From NCBI GenBank assembly GCA_902553555.1, contig CACDLE010000004.1, positions 1-62,484 on the forward strand: 62,484 nt of DNA, written 5' to 3'. A program made the position numbers and the translations under genes. Below are positions 35,559 through 43,987 of the stretch, piece after piece (position 1 is the stretch's first letter; each line of letters starts with the position of its first letter). The stretch is from an uncultured Pelagibacteraceae bacterium. GTDB taxonomy: Bacteria; Pseudomonadota; Alphaproteobacteria; Pelagibacterales; Pelagibacteraceae. Below the pieces are notes generated by a model that was given only the letters and a program-made list of their open reading frames with translations, did not search any database and was not told the origin of the DNA.

Positions 35559-36086
35559 ATGGATTTAAAAAAATATATTAGATCAATTCCTGATTATCCA
35601 AAAAAAGGAATACTATTTAGAGATATTACAACTCTTATAAAGAGCCCAGAAGCATTTAATTATACTATTGATAAGATAATTGAGATTTCAAAAAAAGTTG
35701 ATTTTGATAAAGTTTCTGCTATTGAATCTCGCGGTTTTGTTTTTGCCTCTGTTGTATCTTATGTTCTAAAGAAACCCTTGGTACTTCTAAGAAAAAAAAA
35801 TAAATTACCCGCAGACAGACATTCAGTGGATTTTAAATTAGAATACGGCGAGGCAACAATTGAAGTACATAAAGATTCTATAAATAAAGACGAAAAAATT
35901 TTAGTAATTGACGATCTAATAGCAACAGGAGGAACGGCAGAGGCAGCAGCTAAACTGATAGAAATATCTGGGGGGTCAGTTGCAGGATTTATTTTCGTGA
36001 TAAACTTATTTGACCTACCTGGAAACAACTTACTTAAAAAAAGATCATATTTCACAGAGAGTATTATTGAATTTCCAGGACATTAA
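35559..36086 (+). CDS. apt: Adenine phosphoribosyltransferase
   Basis: A 175-residue PRTase that turns adenine and PRPP into AMP. MDLKKYIRSIPDYPKKGILFRDIT is the Apt N-terminus, AIESRGFVFASV is conserved, and the PRPP loop is VIDDLIATGGTAEAA. ATG 35559 is preferred over an in-frame TTG at 35547 because it gives the family start. Its divergent placement next to mtnP links it to recycling adenine from MTA. It overlaps the first glycan-region gene by 4 nt at the 3' ends. Confidence 0.95.
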   Translation: MDLKKYIRSIPDYPKKGILFRDITTLIKSPEAFNYTIDKIIEISKKVDFDKVSAIESRGFVFASVVSYVLKKPLVLLRKKNKLPADRHSVDFKLEYGEATIEVHKDSINKDEKILVIDDLIATGGTAEAAAKLIEISGGSVAGFIFVINLFDLPGNNLLKKRSYFTESIIEFPGH

Positions 36087-37099
36087 ATTTCTTTATTTTT
36101 CCAAGTATCTGGTGTCAATTCATTGTCTATTTCAAGGTCAATATGATACTCAAATGGTTTCACGCCTCTTTTTTTAATATATTCATAAGTTCTTTTAATA
36201 CCCTCATTTAAACTTACCTGAGTTTTATAATTTAAAAGTTTTCTGGCTTTATCTGCTGAACAAATTGCATGTTTCACCTCTTTAGGCCTATCCTTTTTAT
36301 AAATTGGTGGAAGATTTATGCCAGTAATATTTGAGCATAATTCGGCAACTTTATTAATAGTAACAAATTCCTCATCTGGACCTATATTTATTATTTGCTT
36401 ATTTAGACTTTTTTTATCCAACATTGGAATTAAACAACTTAAACAATCGTCTATGTATGAAAAACATCTTGTTTGTTTTCCATCACCGTAAATAATTGGA
36501 GCTTTACCTTGTAACATTCTATTTATCATAATTGAAACTACATTTCTAAATGGATCATCGTATTTTTGTTTTGGTCCTATAATATTGTGTGGTACCGCTA
36601 TCACCCACTCAATTTTATTAAGCTCACATAAATTTATTAATACTTGCTCTGCTGCCACTTTTGAAATAGCGTAGGGATCTACTGGTTTTGGATCCATAGA
36701 CTCTATGAATGGATATTTTTGTGAACCATATCTAGCCATAGACGAACAAAATATTATTCTTTTTACTTTTTCATTTACAGCTGCAGAAAAAATCGAAACT
36801 GAGGCTAAATAATTATTTTTTGTAATCTCAAAAGGAGAAAATACTGACAATCCTTCGTGAGCAGTAGCAGCACAGTGATAAACGATATCTACTCCTTTCA
36901 TAATATTCTTAATTTTATTGAAATCACAACAATCGATGTTGTGAAATTCTATTTCTTTAGGAATATTATCTTTATACCCACCTATCATATTATCTATACC
37001 TATAATTTTATGACCTAATTTAGATAGTTCTTCCGACAAATGTGAGCCAAGAAATCCTGCAACGCCTGTTACTAATATTTTGTATTGATTTTTTTTCAC
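36083..37099 (-). CDS. NAD-dependent nucleotide-sugar epimerase/dehydratase
   Basis: A 338-residue extended short-chain dehydrogenase. The NAD loop is VTGVAGFLGSHLSEEL, the catalytic dyad is in PYAISKVAAE, and serine is in FCSSMARYG. PHNIIGPKQKYDDPFRNVVS and GDGKQTRCFSYIDDC fit UDP-glucose/UDP-GlcNAc 4-epimerase or related dehydratases. The C-terminal extension after residue 310 is unusual. Exact substrate is unknown. It lies 38 nt downstream of a GT2 gene on the same strand. Confidence 0.84.
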   Translation of the reverse strand: MKKNQYKILVTGVAGFLGSHLSEELSKLGHKIIGIDNMIGGYKDNIPKEIEFHNIDCCDFNKIKNIMKGVDIVYHCAATAHEGLSVFSPFEITKNNYLASVSIFSAAVNEKVKRIIFCSSMARYGSQKYPFIESMDPKPVDPYAISKVAAEQVLINLCELNKIEWVIAVPHNIIGPKQKYDDPFRNVVSIMINRMLQGKAPIIYGDGKQTRCFSYIDDCLSCLIPMLDKKSLNKQIINIGPDEEFVTINKVAELCSNITGINLPPIYKKDRPKEVKHAICSADKARKLLNYKTQVSLNEGIKRTYEYIKKRGVKPFEYHIDLEIDNELTPDTWKNKEI

Positions 37100-37137
37100 T
37101 GAAAAAGTTTTATATTTTTAATTGTAATAAATCAACT

Positions 37138-37983
37138 TTAATTAATTTTAGGCCTATACCAAGATCTTTTAAGTAACATTGAATTAAAAATCCCTGAGAA
37201 CCTGCAATAATAAATGCTGACTTTTTTTTTATTTAATAAAATTGAAAAAAATATAATTTTTAAAATTGCTGAAATAAATTTTGGAAAAATTTTTATTAAA
37301 GATATTAAATAACCTTGGTGTTTTTTATGGAAGTAAAAAGAAGACCACATCCAATGCCAATTTCTTGATTTTTCCATTTCGAAATTTATTTCTTCGTCAT
37401 GAGAGCTACCTCCTGAGTGAAATACATTAATAGTTGGGTCTAAGAATATTTTTTTCCCATTTGAGACGAGTCTCTTGCACAAATCGATTTCCTCGAAATA
37501 AATAAAAAATTTGTCATCAAAATATCCAACGTCTTTAAATTGATCCAAGTTAAGAAACATTGCAAAACCTTTTACATTTTTAACCTCTATCATTTTTTTA
37601 TCTAATTTTTTCTCATCGATAATTTTATCATTCTCTTGTATATAGGGTCCTATTATTGCAAAATTTGGATATTTGCTTGCAGATACAAAAAATCTTTCAA
37701 GACTATTATTATACAGTTTTGCATCAGGATTTATAATCAAAGCATATTTTGTTTTGATTAAAGATAAGCCAAGATTGTTCCCCTTGGCATATCCTAAATT
37801 TTCTTCAGACAGTACACATTTTAAATTAGGATAAAGACTTTCTAATTTTTTCTTGAGTGTTAAATCATTAGAATTTTCTATAACCAAAATAGGAGTATTT
37901 TGGCCTATCGATTGTAAGCATGGAATTATTTTTTTTTCACTTTTAAAGGAAGTTATTATAATTGTTATATCTTGATTATTCAT
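37138..37983 (-). CDS. GT2-family glycosyltransferase
   Basis: A 281-residue GT-A glycosyltransferase. It starts ITIIITSFKSEKKIIPCLQSI, has the donor-binding NLGYAKGNNLGL and the metal site in LIINPDAKLYNN, and FIYFEEIDLCKRL is the rhamnosyltransferase-like catalytic region. A hydrophobic stretch around residues 228-250 may anchor it to the membrane. The last 20 residues (FNSMLLKRSWYRPK) match the end of the other GT2 protein at 40770, so the two look like paralogues. Confidence 0.88.
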   Translation of the reverse strand: MNNQDITIIITSFKSEKKIIPCLQSIGQNTPILVIENSNDLTLKKKLESLYPNLKCVLSEENLGYAKGNNLGLSLIKTKYALIINPDAKLYNNSLERFFVSASKYPNFAIIGPYIQENDKIIDEKKLDKKMIEVKNVKGFAMFLNLDQFKDVGYFDDKFFIYFEEIDLCKRLVSNGKKIFLDPTINVFHSGGSSHDEEINFEMEKSRNWHWMWSSFYFHKKHQGYLISLIKIFPKFISAILKIIFFSILLNKKKVSIYYCRFSGIFNSMLLKRSWYRPKIN

Positions 37984-38060
37984 TTTTGTTGTTATTAATT
38001 GATTTTATATAATAATTCTTTTATTAATTTACCACAATACGAGTAATTTTCTAAATTCTT

Positions 38061-39083
38061 ATGAAAAAAATTATTGTAACTGGTGGGTCGGGTTTTATTG
38101 GGAGTAATTTAGTCCATTATCTTATAAAGAAAAAATATTTTGTGATTAATATTGATAAAATGACTTATTCTTCAAATAACTTTTATAAAAAAAAAATCAA
38201 AAAGAATTTTTTTAGATTTTATAAAATTGACTTAAACAACAAAAAAAAATTGCAAAAAATTATCAATAAATACAAACCTAAAGCTATATTTAATCTTGCT
38301 GCAGAAACTCATGTAGACAGATCAATTGATTCTCCAAATCAATTTATAAACTCAAATATATTGGGAGTTTTTAATTTACTAGAAATTATAAGAAAAAATA
38401 AAAAAATTAAAAAAAATATAAAATTAATTCATATTTCAACCGATGAAGTATATGGTGACATTAAAAAAAAGAGATCAAATGAAAATTTTCCATACAACCC
38501 AAGTTCACCATATTCAGCCACAAAAGCAAGTGCTGACCATTTAATTAAATCTTATGTTCGAACTTTTGGAATACCAGCTATTATTTCGAATTGTTGTAAT
38601 AATTACGGACCATTTCAATTTCCAGAAAAATTAATTCCTAAAATGATAACCAATATAATTCAAAATAAAGCTCTTCCTATTTATTCAAAAGGTTTAAACT
38701 CTAGAGAGTGGATTTTCGTGGAAGATCATTGTGAAGCTTTGCTCAAAATTTTTAAGAAAGGAAAAATAGGTGAAAGTTACAACGTCGGTTCAGGAATAAA
38801 TATTAAAAATATAAATTTAATAAAACTTTTATTAAAGATCTTTAAACAAAAAAATTTTAAAATAGGTAAAAATGTTAAAATTAAATTTGTGAAGGACAGG
38901 CCTGGCCATGATTTTAGATATGCTTTGAATAGTAGAAAAATTTCAAAAAATCTTGGCTGGAAATCTAAAATTAAGTTAGAGAAAGGTTTAAAAGAAACAA
39001 TTGATTGGTATTTAAATAATATTGAATTTATAACATCAATATCGAAAAAACTTTATCAAAGAAGATTAGGATTAAAGTTATGA
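38061..39083 (+). CDS. rfbB: dTDP-glucose 4,6-dehydratase
   Basis: A 340-residue extended SDR. NAD loop VTGGSGFIGSNLVHYL, AAETHVDRSIDSP, the STDEVYGD sequence, YSATKASADHL catalytic dyad and NNYGPFQFPEKLIP are all RmlB signatures. It makes dTDP-4-keto-6-deoxyglucose, precursor of rhamnose, fucosamine and related sugars. It overlaps rfbA by 4 nt. The gene is notably lysine-rich, with long A-runs such as at 38186-38200. Confidence 0.96.
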   Translation: MKKIIVTGGSGFIGSNLVHYLIKKKYFVINIDKMTYSSNNFYKKKIKKNFFRFYKIDLNNKKKLQKIINKYKPKAIFNLAAETHVDRSIDSPNQFINSNILGVFNLLEIIRKNKKIKKNIKLIHISTDEVYGDIKKKRSNENFPYNPSSPYSATKASADHLIKSYVRTFGIPAIISNCCNNYGPFQFPEKLIPKMITNIIQNKALPIYSKGLNSREWIFVEDHCEALLKIFKKGKIGESYNVGSGINIKNINLIKLLLKIFKQKNFKIGKNVKIKFVKDRPGHDFRYALNSRKISKNLGWKSKIKLEKGLKETIDWYLNNIEFITSISKKLYQRRLGLKL

Positions 39084-39949
39084 TTAAAAAAGGTATTATA
39101 CTAGCTGGTGGATTAGGAACTAGAATGAGTCCAATTACTAAATCAGTAAATAAACAATTGTTACCTATTTACGATAAACCAATGATTTTTTATCCTCTCT
39201 CAATTTTAATGTTAGCTGGGATTAAAGAAATATTAATTATAGTAAATAAAGGTCAAGTTTCTCAATTTAGAAAAGTTTTAAAAAATGGTGAACATTTGGG
39301 TATCAAAATTCAGTACAAAGAACAAAGTCAACCAAATGGTCTACCTGAGGCTTTTGTAATTGGAGAAAAATTTATAAATAATCAGAATGTTGCCCTAATA
39401 CTTGGAGATAATTTTTTTTATGCTCAAAGTCTTACAAAAACTTTACAAAATTCAGTTAAACTAAAAACTGGAGCAAAAGTTTTTTTGCATCCTGTTAAAA
39501 ATCCAAAATTATATGGCATTGCTACATTAAACAAAAAAAATAAAGTTATTAAATTGATTGAAAAACCAATTAAAACAAAATCGAATTTAGCTGTTACTGG
39601 ATTATATTTTTTTGATAAAAATGTTGTAAAATTTAGTAAACAACTTAAACCATCTAAACGTAAAGAATTGGAGATAGTAGACTTGCTAAATAAATATAAA
39701 AAATTAAATAGATTAAATGCTGAATTCCTCGGACGAGGAGGTGCATGGCTTGATGCTGGGTCAATCGATGATTATTACGATACTACTGCTTTTGTTTCTG
39801 CAATAGAAAAAAGACAAGGTTTTAAAATAGCTTGTTTAGAGGAAATATCGTTCAGGAAGAAATGGATTAGTAAAAAAGAACTGGAAAAAGGTATAAAATT
39901 TTATGGCAATTGTGAGTATTCGAAATATTTAAAATTACTTTTGACCTAA
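39080..39949 (+). CDS. rfbA: Glucose-1-phosphate thymidylyltransferase
   Basis: A 289-residue nucleotidyltransferase that makes dTDP-glucose from dTTP and glucose 1-phosphate. The N-terminal GIILAGGLGTRMSPITKSVNKQLLPIYDKPMI region is the RmlA signature (G-x-G-T-R-x9-K). Further family marks are LGDNFFY and RGGAWLDAGS. Length is typical. It is coupled to rfbB by a 4-nt overlap and converges on the DUF4422 gene with a 15-nt overlap of coding ends. Confidence 0.96.
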   Translation: MIKKGIILAGGLGTRMSPITKSVNKQLLPIYDKPMIFYPLSILMLAGIKEILIIVNKGQVSQFRKVLKNGEHLGIKIQYKEQSQPNGLPEAFVIGEKFINNQNVALILGDNFFYAQSLTKTLQNSVKLKTGAKVFLHPVKNPKLYGIATLNKKNKVIKLIEKPIKTKSNLAVTGLYFFDKNVVKFSKQLKPSKRKELEIVDLLNKYKKLNRLNAEFLGRGGAWLDAGSIDDYYDTTAFVSAIEKRQGFKIACLEEISFRKKWISKKELEKGIKFYGNCEYSKYLKLLLT

Positions 39950-40765
39950 GTCATTGTTTATATCGTAAAATAAGATTGGTATTTCAACATATTTTGCATT
40001 TTTTTTGAACCAATAAGACATAAATCTTTCAGCTAAAAAACCGTATATTCTTGTCATGCCATAACCTTTTAATTTTTCGAAACCAAAAATATCTTCACAT
40101 AAACTTAACCATTTAAAAATATCTTCATAATATCTTCTAAGAAGATTTTTAGATTTACAAATAAACATATTGTGCGGATTAAAAGAATATTCAGTTGAAA
40201 CAAAATGCTGAAAATCTTTTTTATTTTCATCATCAAGTAGCTCTATAGCTTTTTTTAAGTTATTTCTGCCATGCATTAAATCAAAATGAAATTTAATAGT
40301 CCTTGATTTTTCATCAAATAAATATTTAGGATTAGATAGTATCAATTTGAAACCTTTTTTTAAAAATTTCATTGTTCTTCTTTGGTTTATATAAAAAGGT
40401 TTTCCAAGTATTACGTCGTATTTTTCAAATTTACTTGGTATTTCTTTTAAAGATATTTCTTTTAATTTTCTTAAAGAAAGATCTTCGAAATTAACATCAT
40501 TAAGAGACCAAAACTTTCTATATTGGCAGAAACCCAGCCATTTATTTTCCTCTAAATTTTTAAAATAGTTTTTCCATAACCAGTAGTGAAAAGTGTACTC
40601 TCCATAATATTTATTTTTACTCGAAATATTTTCACCCGTTTTGTCACCGAAACAATTAATTGATGGCTTTTTTTCACCAAGAACAACTGGATCGTAGTCT
40701 AAACTTTTTATCAAATCTATATGAGATGGTTCTAAAGTAATACAAAACATTTTGAGATTTTTCAT
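39935..40765 (-). CDS. DUF4422-type glycosyltransferase
   Basis: A 276-residue protein resembling the DUF4422 family of putative glycosyltransferases. Conserved elements are the YGEYTFHYWLWKNY block, WLGFCQYRKFW, and the C-terminal RIYGFLAERFMSYWF. No signal peptide is visible. The family is common in capsule and LPS clusters; the transferred sugar is unknown. It sits 4 nt after a GT2 gene on the same strand, consistent with a shared transcript. Confidence 0.78.
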   Translation of the reverse strand: MKNLKMFCITLEPSHIDLIKSLDYDPVVLGEKKPSINCFGDKTGENISSKNKYYGEYTFHYWLWKNYFKNLEENKWLGFCQYRKFWSLNDVNFEDLSLRKLKEISLKEIPSKFEKYDVILGKPFYINQRRTMKFLKKGFKLILSNPKYLFDEKSRTIKFHFDLMHGRNNLKKAIELLDDENKKDFQHFVSTEYSFNPHNMFICKSKNLLRRYYEDIFKWLSLCEDIFGFEKLKGYGMTRIYGFLAERFMSYWFKKNAKYVEIPILFYDINNDLGQK

Positions 40766-40769
40766 AAAT

Positions 40770-41645
40770 TTAATTATCTTTAATATTTGGTCTAAAGTGT
40801 GATTTTTTCAGAAAGATACCATTGATAATGCCAGAAATGCTATGTAGATGTAAATTTATTTCATTCAAATTCATTTTAAAAAATGAAATTATTATACCTT
40901 TAATACCTTGATATATATTTGGAGAGATTTTCTTTAAAGCATAAAAATAATTATTATTCTTTTTAAAATAATAAAATTTTGACCAACTAAAGTGCCAGTT
41001 TCTATTTAACATTATTGCATCGTTAAATTTATTGTCAGATGAACTTGTCCCAAGATGATCAAATTTTAATCCTTTGATGATATACATTTTATGTCTTTTT
41101 GAAAATAAATGTCTACAAAGATCCATTGTCTCAAAATACAGAAAATAATTTTCGTCTAATATATTTTTATCTTTAAATTTCAACTTATTGATAACACAAA
41201 AGCACCAATCTATATCTTTAACTTCTTGTAACTTAAATTTTGATATATTTTTTTCTTTAATCCTTTTTTCCCCTGCATGGATATAATTTTTATAAATTTT
41301 TTGATTTTTGTATTCTGGAGCTATTAATGTAAAATTTTTAAAAGATTTAATAATTTTAATTATCTGATTTATTAAATTTGAGTTGATGATAACATCAGGA
41401 GTCAAAGACAAAACGTAATTATTTTTACTTTTTTTGAAACCTAAGTTAAAAGCTGAAGCATAGCCTAAATTTTTGGCAGGTATAATGACTTTAGTATTAT
41501 TATATTTTTTTTCAAAATCTTTTTTTACATCAACTTTGAGTGAATTTTCAATAATGATTATTTCATTTTCTTTTGGTATTTTTTTAATAATTTTATTTAG
41601 TAATTTCTCACTGTTATATGAAACTATAATTATAGATAAATTCAT
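40770..41645 (-). CDS. GT2-family glycosyltransferase (paralogue of the 37138 gene)
   Basis: A 291-residue GT-A glycosyltransferase starting LSIIIVSYNSEKLLNKII. NLGYASAFNLGF and TPDVIINSNL mark the donor/metal site, although the usual D-x-D is reduced to TPD. YFLYFETMDLCRHLF matches the catalytic region of rhamnosyltransferase-like enzymes. The NWHFSWSKFYYF and GIFLKKSHFRPN blocks closely parallel the GT2 protein encoded at 37138. It starts 17 nt downstream of the tRNA-Met on the same strand. Confidence 0.87.
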   Translation of the reverse strand: MNLSIIIVSYNSEKLLNKIIKKIPKENEIIIIENSLKVDVKKDFEKKYNNTKVIIPAKNLGYASAFNLGFKKSKNNYVLSLTPDVIINSNLINQIIKIIKSFKNFTLIAPEYKNQKIYKNYIHAGEKRIKEKNISKFKLQEVKDIDWCFCVINKLKFKDKNILDENYFLYFETMDLCRHLFSKRHKMYIIKGLKFDHLGTSSSDNKFNDAIMLNRNWHFSWSKFYYFKKNNNYFYALKKISPNIYQGIKGIIISFFKMNLNEINLHLHSISGIINGIFLKKSHFRPNIKDN

Positions 41646-41662
41646 AATAGAATATAAACTTA

Positions 41663-41739
41663 TGGTAGCGAGGGGCGGATTCGAACCGCCGACCCCAGGC
41701 TTATGAGTCCTGTGCTCTAACCAACTGAGCTACCTCGCC
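41663..41739 (-). tRNA. tRNA-Met (anticodon CAT), elongator type
   Basis: The reverse complement folds as a 77-nt tRNA with encoded CCA. Acceptor 5' GGCGAGG pairs with 3' CCTCGCT (G1 faces U72, a wobble). D-arm is AGCTCAGTTGGTTAGAGC, the anticodon loop ACTCATAA gives CAT, and the T-arm is GGCGG-TTCGAAT-CCGCC. The loops match elongator tRNA-Met rather than the initiator, which would have three G-C pairs in the anticodon stem (here AGGCT-type) and an unpaired position 1. A lysidine-modified tRNA-Ile(CAT) is less likely but not excluded. It lies within the glycan region between two minus-strand genes. Confidence 0.93.
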
Positions 41740-41826
41740 TTGCATTCTTGTGTGTCCAAAAATAAATATATCAAATTAATCTTATTTAATAAACATGTAG
41801 TATTTTAATATAAAAAAATCAATAAC

Positions 41827-43068
41827 TTACAAAAACTTATCAATTTTTAGCAATTTATCTGTAAGGTAATTTAATTTATCTAAGCTAATTTTTTCTGTTG
41901 GTAGACCTATAAAAAAACCTCTATCTTCAATTTCTTGTGCGGATTTAAACTTTTCATTTTTTTTATTAAGTTTATATAATTTAATGCTCGGTTGATTAAG
42001 AAAATTTCCACTTATTATTGGTCTTGTCTCAATCTTGTTTTTATTAAGAAAATTTAAAAAATTTTTCTTAGTTTTTATATATCTTCCTTTAAGAAGTATT
42101 GGTAATCCGAACCAGCTCGGTTTAAGATATTTGACTGGATCAATAAATTGAAATTGGTCACTCCATGTTTTTGATCGTAATAATTTCTTGATTATTAAGT
42201 CTCTATTGAAAGATCTATTTTTTTTAAATTTATTTAATTTTCTAAGCTGATTTAATGCTATTGAAGCAGTTATATCCATAGGACGTAAATTAAAACCTGA
42301 ATTTATAAAGTTGAAATTCTTATTATTTTTTTTATTTAATCCCCTATCCCAACCATGAGCTCTAAGTGAATGTAATATTTCATAGTCTTTTTTATCATTA
42401 CAAACTATCATACCTCCCTCACCTGATGTAATTTGGTGTGAAACGTAAAAAGAAAATGTTCCAAATCTTCCGAAAGTACCGAGAGATTTATTTTTAAATT
42501 TTGAACCAAGAGACTCGCAAGTATCCTCAATGATTTGTAAATTTTTATTTTTTGAAATTTTTATTAATTCAGTCATATTTGTTGAATTTCCTAAAATATG
42601 AACAGCCATTATAGCTTTAGTTTTTTTGCTAATTTTTTTTTTCAAATCTTTAAGATTCATATTTAAAGTTTTTACATCTACATCAACAAATTTTGGTTTT
42701 AAACCGCTTTGCAATATAGGCCATAGAGAAGTTGACCAACAAAGTGAGGGTATTAAGCATTCGTCTCCTCTCCTTAATTTTTGTTTTGCTTTAGGATTTA
42801 CTAAGCAGAAAAATGCCAATAGATTTGCTGACGAGCCAGAGTTTACCATTAACGCATACTTTGAACCTACATATCTTGCAAATTCTTTTTCAAATTTTTT
42901 AGTTATCTCAGACATAGTTAATCTTCCACTTATCATCACTTTTATTCCTGAAATTAAATCATCGATTGCAAAGGTATCAGAAGCTAAAGGATAGTTTTTA
43001 ATACTATTCCCCTTCATAAATTTTTTTTTAATTAATTTTTTTAAAAAAATATTTTCAGACGATTTCAT
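41827..43068 (-). CDS. PLP-dependent sugar 3-dehydratase (ColD/RfbH-like DegT family)
   Basis: A 413-residue DegT/DnrJ/EryC1/StrS-fold protein. The PLP-phosphate and ring contacts are in NSGSSANLLAF and IEDTCESLGSKF (Asp182). At the usual Schiff-base lysine the sequence reads SFYVSHQITSGEGGM, with His211 in its place. This Lys-to-His swap is the mark of 3-dehydratases such as ColD (GDP-4-keto-6-deoxymannose) and RfbH (CDP sugars), and LRAHGWDRGL is also ColD-like. With gmd nearby, ColD-type chemistry toward a 3,6-dideoxyhexose is likely. It ends 88 nt upstream of the tRNA. Confidence 0.85.
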   Translation of the reverse strand: MKSSENIFLKKLIKKKFMKGNSIKNYPLASDTFAIDDLISGIKVMISGRLTMSEITKKFEKEFARYVGSKYALMVNSGSSANLLAFFCLVNPKAKQKLRRGDECLIPSLCWSTSLWPILQSGLKPKFVDVDVKTLNMNLKDLKKKISKKTKAIMAVHILGNSTNMTELIKISKNKNLQIIEDTCESLGSKFKNKSLGTFGRFGTFSFYVSHQITSGEGGMIVCNDKKDYEILHSLRAHGWDRGLNKKNNKNFNFINSGFNLRPMDITASIALNQLRKLNKFKKNRSFNRDLIIKKLLRSKTWSDQFQFIDPVKYLKPSWFGLPILLKGRYIKTKKNFLNFLNKNKIETRPIISGNFLNQPSIKLYKLNKKNEKFKSAQEIEDRGFFIGLPTEKISLDKLNYLTDKLLKIDKFL

Positions 43069-43073
43069 TTTAT

Positions 43074-43985
43074 TTAATCACCTTTTGTTTGGTATAATAT
43101 CTTAAAAAATTTTTCGAAATGTGGCTGGTAATAAAAATCATATGCATTTTTTCCTATTGGTTGTACTACAGGAAAAAATGGTTCGGCTTCTAACAATCTT
43201 GGGACTTTAAGCGCTTCAGCCATTGGATAAGCAATCGATTGATTTCCAATAAAAAATTTTGAAGACTTAATTATTTGGGCCATCTCTAAAAAATCTTTAC
43301 ATTCATATATCATCAAATTTGGTACCTCTTTTTTTAAATCTAAATATTCATCATTAGTACCAATAAAATACAAATCATCAAAGTTTTTTAAAAATTTATA
43401 ATTTATAAACTGATTACGATGTCTAAATGTTCTATGAATAATAATCTTATCTTTTAGTTCATTATGTTCATCTACCTCTAAGTAAGGAGTAGATAAATCA
43501 ACTTGCACACCGGTGATATGGAAATACCATCTTGGTGAATTAAAACAAATATTAACTGGAAGAGTTCTAAATAAATTTAAATCAATATCAATTTCTTGAT
43601 TAGTATATTTTTCAATTTTAGTTATAAATGTTTGTTTCTGTATTAAAGGCAAAAATAAATTCAGCATTCTTTCGTCAATATAGTATCCGTTAGCTGGATG
43701 TTTAAAATATTCTATAGGGATTTTTTTATTTGTTTGTATAAAAAAATTACATTTATGTGTTTTAGACAATTCCTGTATAACTGAAAATGAATATATCAAA
43801 TCACCTAAATTTCCTGAATGTAAAAAATTAAGGGAAGACTGGTTTTTAATTGCTTTTTGTATGTTTAATATTTTTTCTTCATGATATTTCTTAAAAGAGA
43901 TTATTGATTGTTTTATTTTTTCTTCAGATTTAAGATTTAAGTAATTTTTTCTATTAAAATACTTTGTAATATATTTTTTAAACAT
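43074..43985 (-). CDS. GT9-like (heptosyltransferase-fold) protein
   Basis: A 303-residue protein with GT-B features. NFLHSGNLGDLIYSFSVIQEL parallels the N-terminal GDxI/L loop of GT9 transferases, but it is preceded by about 50 extra helical residues. The C-terminal half has FFIGNQSIAYPMAEALKVPRLLEAE, which resembles the SNDTGPxHxAAALG donor-site motif. The substrate is unknown and overall similarity is weak, so it could be a divergent glycosyltransferase or a related sugar-binding protein. Spacing to neighbours is 2 and 5 nt. Confidence 0.62.
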   Translation of the reverse strand: MFKKYITKYFNRKNYLNLKSEEKIKQSIISFKKYHEEKILNIQKAIKNQSSLNFLHSGNLGDLIYSFSVIQELSKTHKCNFFIQTNKKIPIEYFKHPANGYYIDERMLNLFLPLIQKQTFITKIEKYTNQEIDIDLNLFRTLPVNICFNSPRWYFHITGVQVDLSTPYLEVDEHNELKDKIIIHRTFRHRNQFINYKFLKNFDDLYFIGTNDEYLDLKKEVPNLMIYECKDFLEMAQIIKSSKFFIGNQSIAYPMAEALKVPRLLEAEPFFPVVQPIGKNAYDFYYQPHFEKFFKILYQTKGD

Positions 43986-43987
43986 AG

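Noticed and set aside
38186-38420. A-rich low-complexity runs as a repeat array or CRISPR
   Set aside because: The runs are lysine/asparagine codons of rfbB in AT-rich DNA, without regular spacing or repeated units.
41663-41739. Initiator tRNA-Met
   Set aside because: The anticodon stem lacks the three consecutive G-C pairs and position 1 is not the mismatched C1-A72; the elongator pattern fits better.
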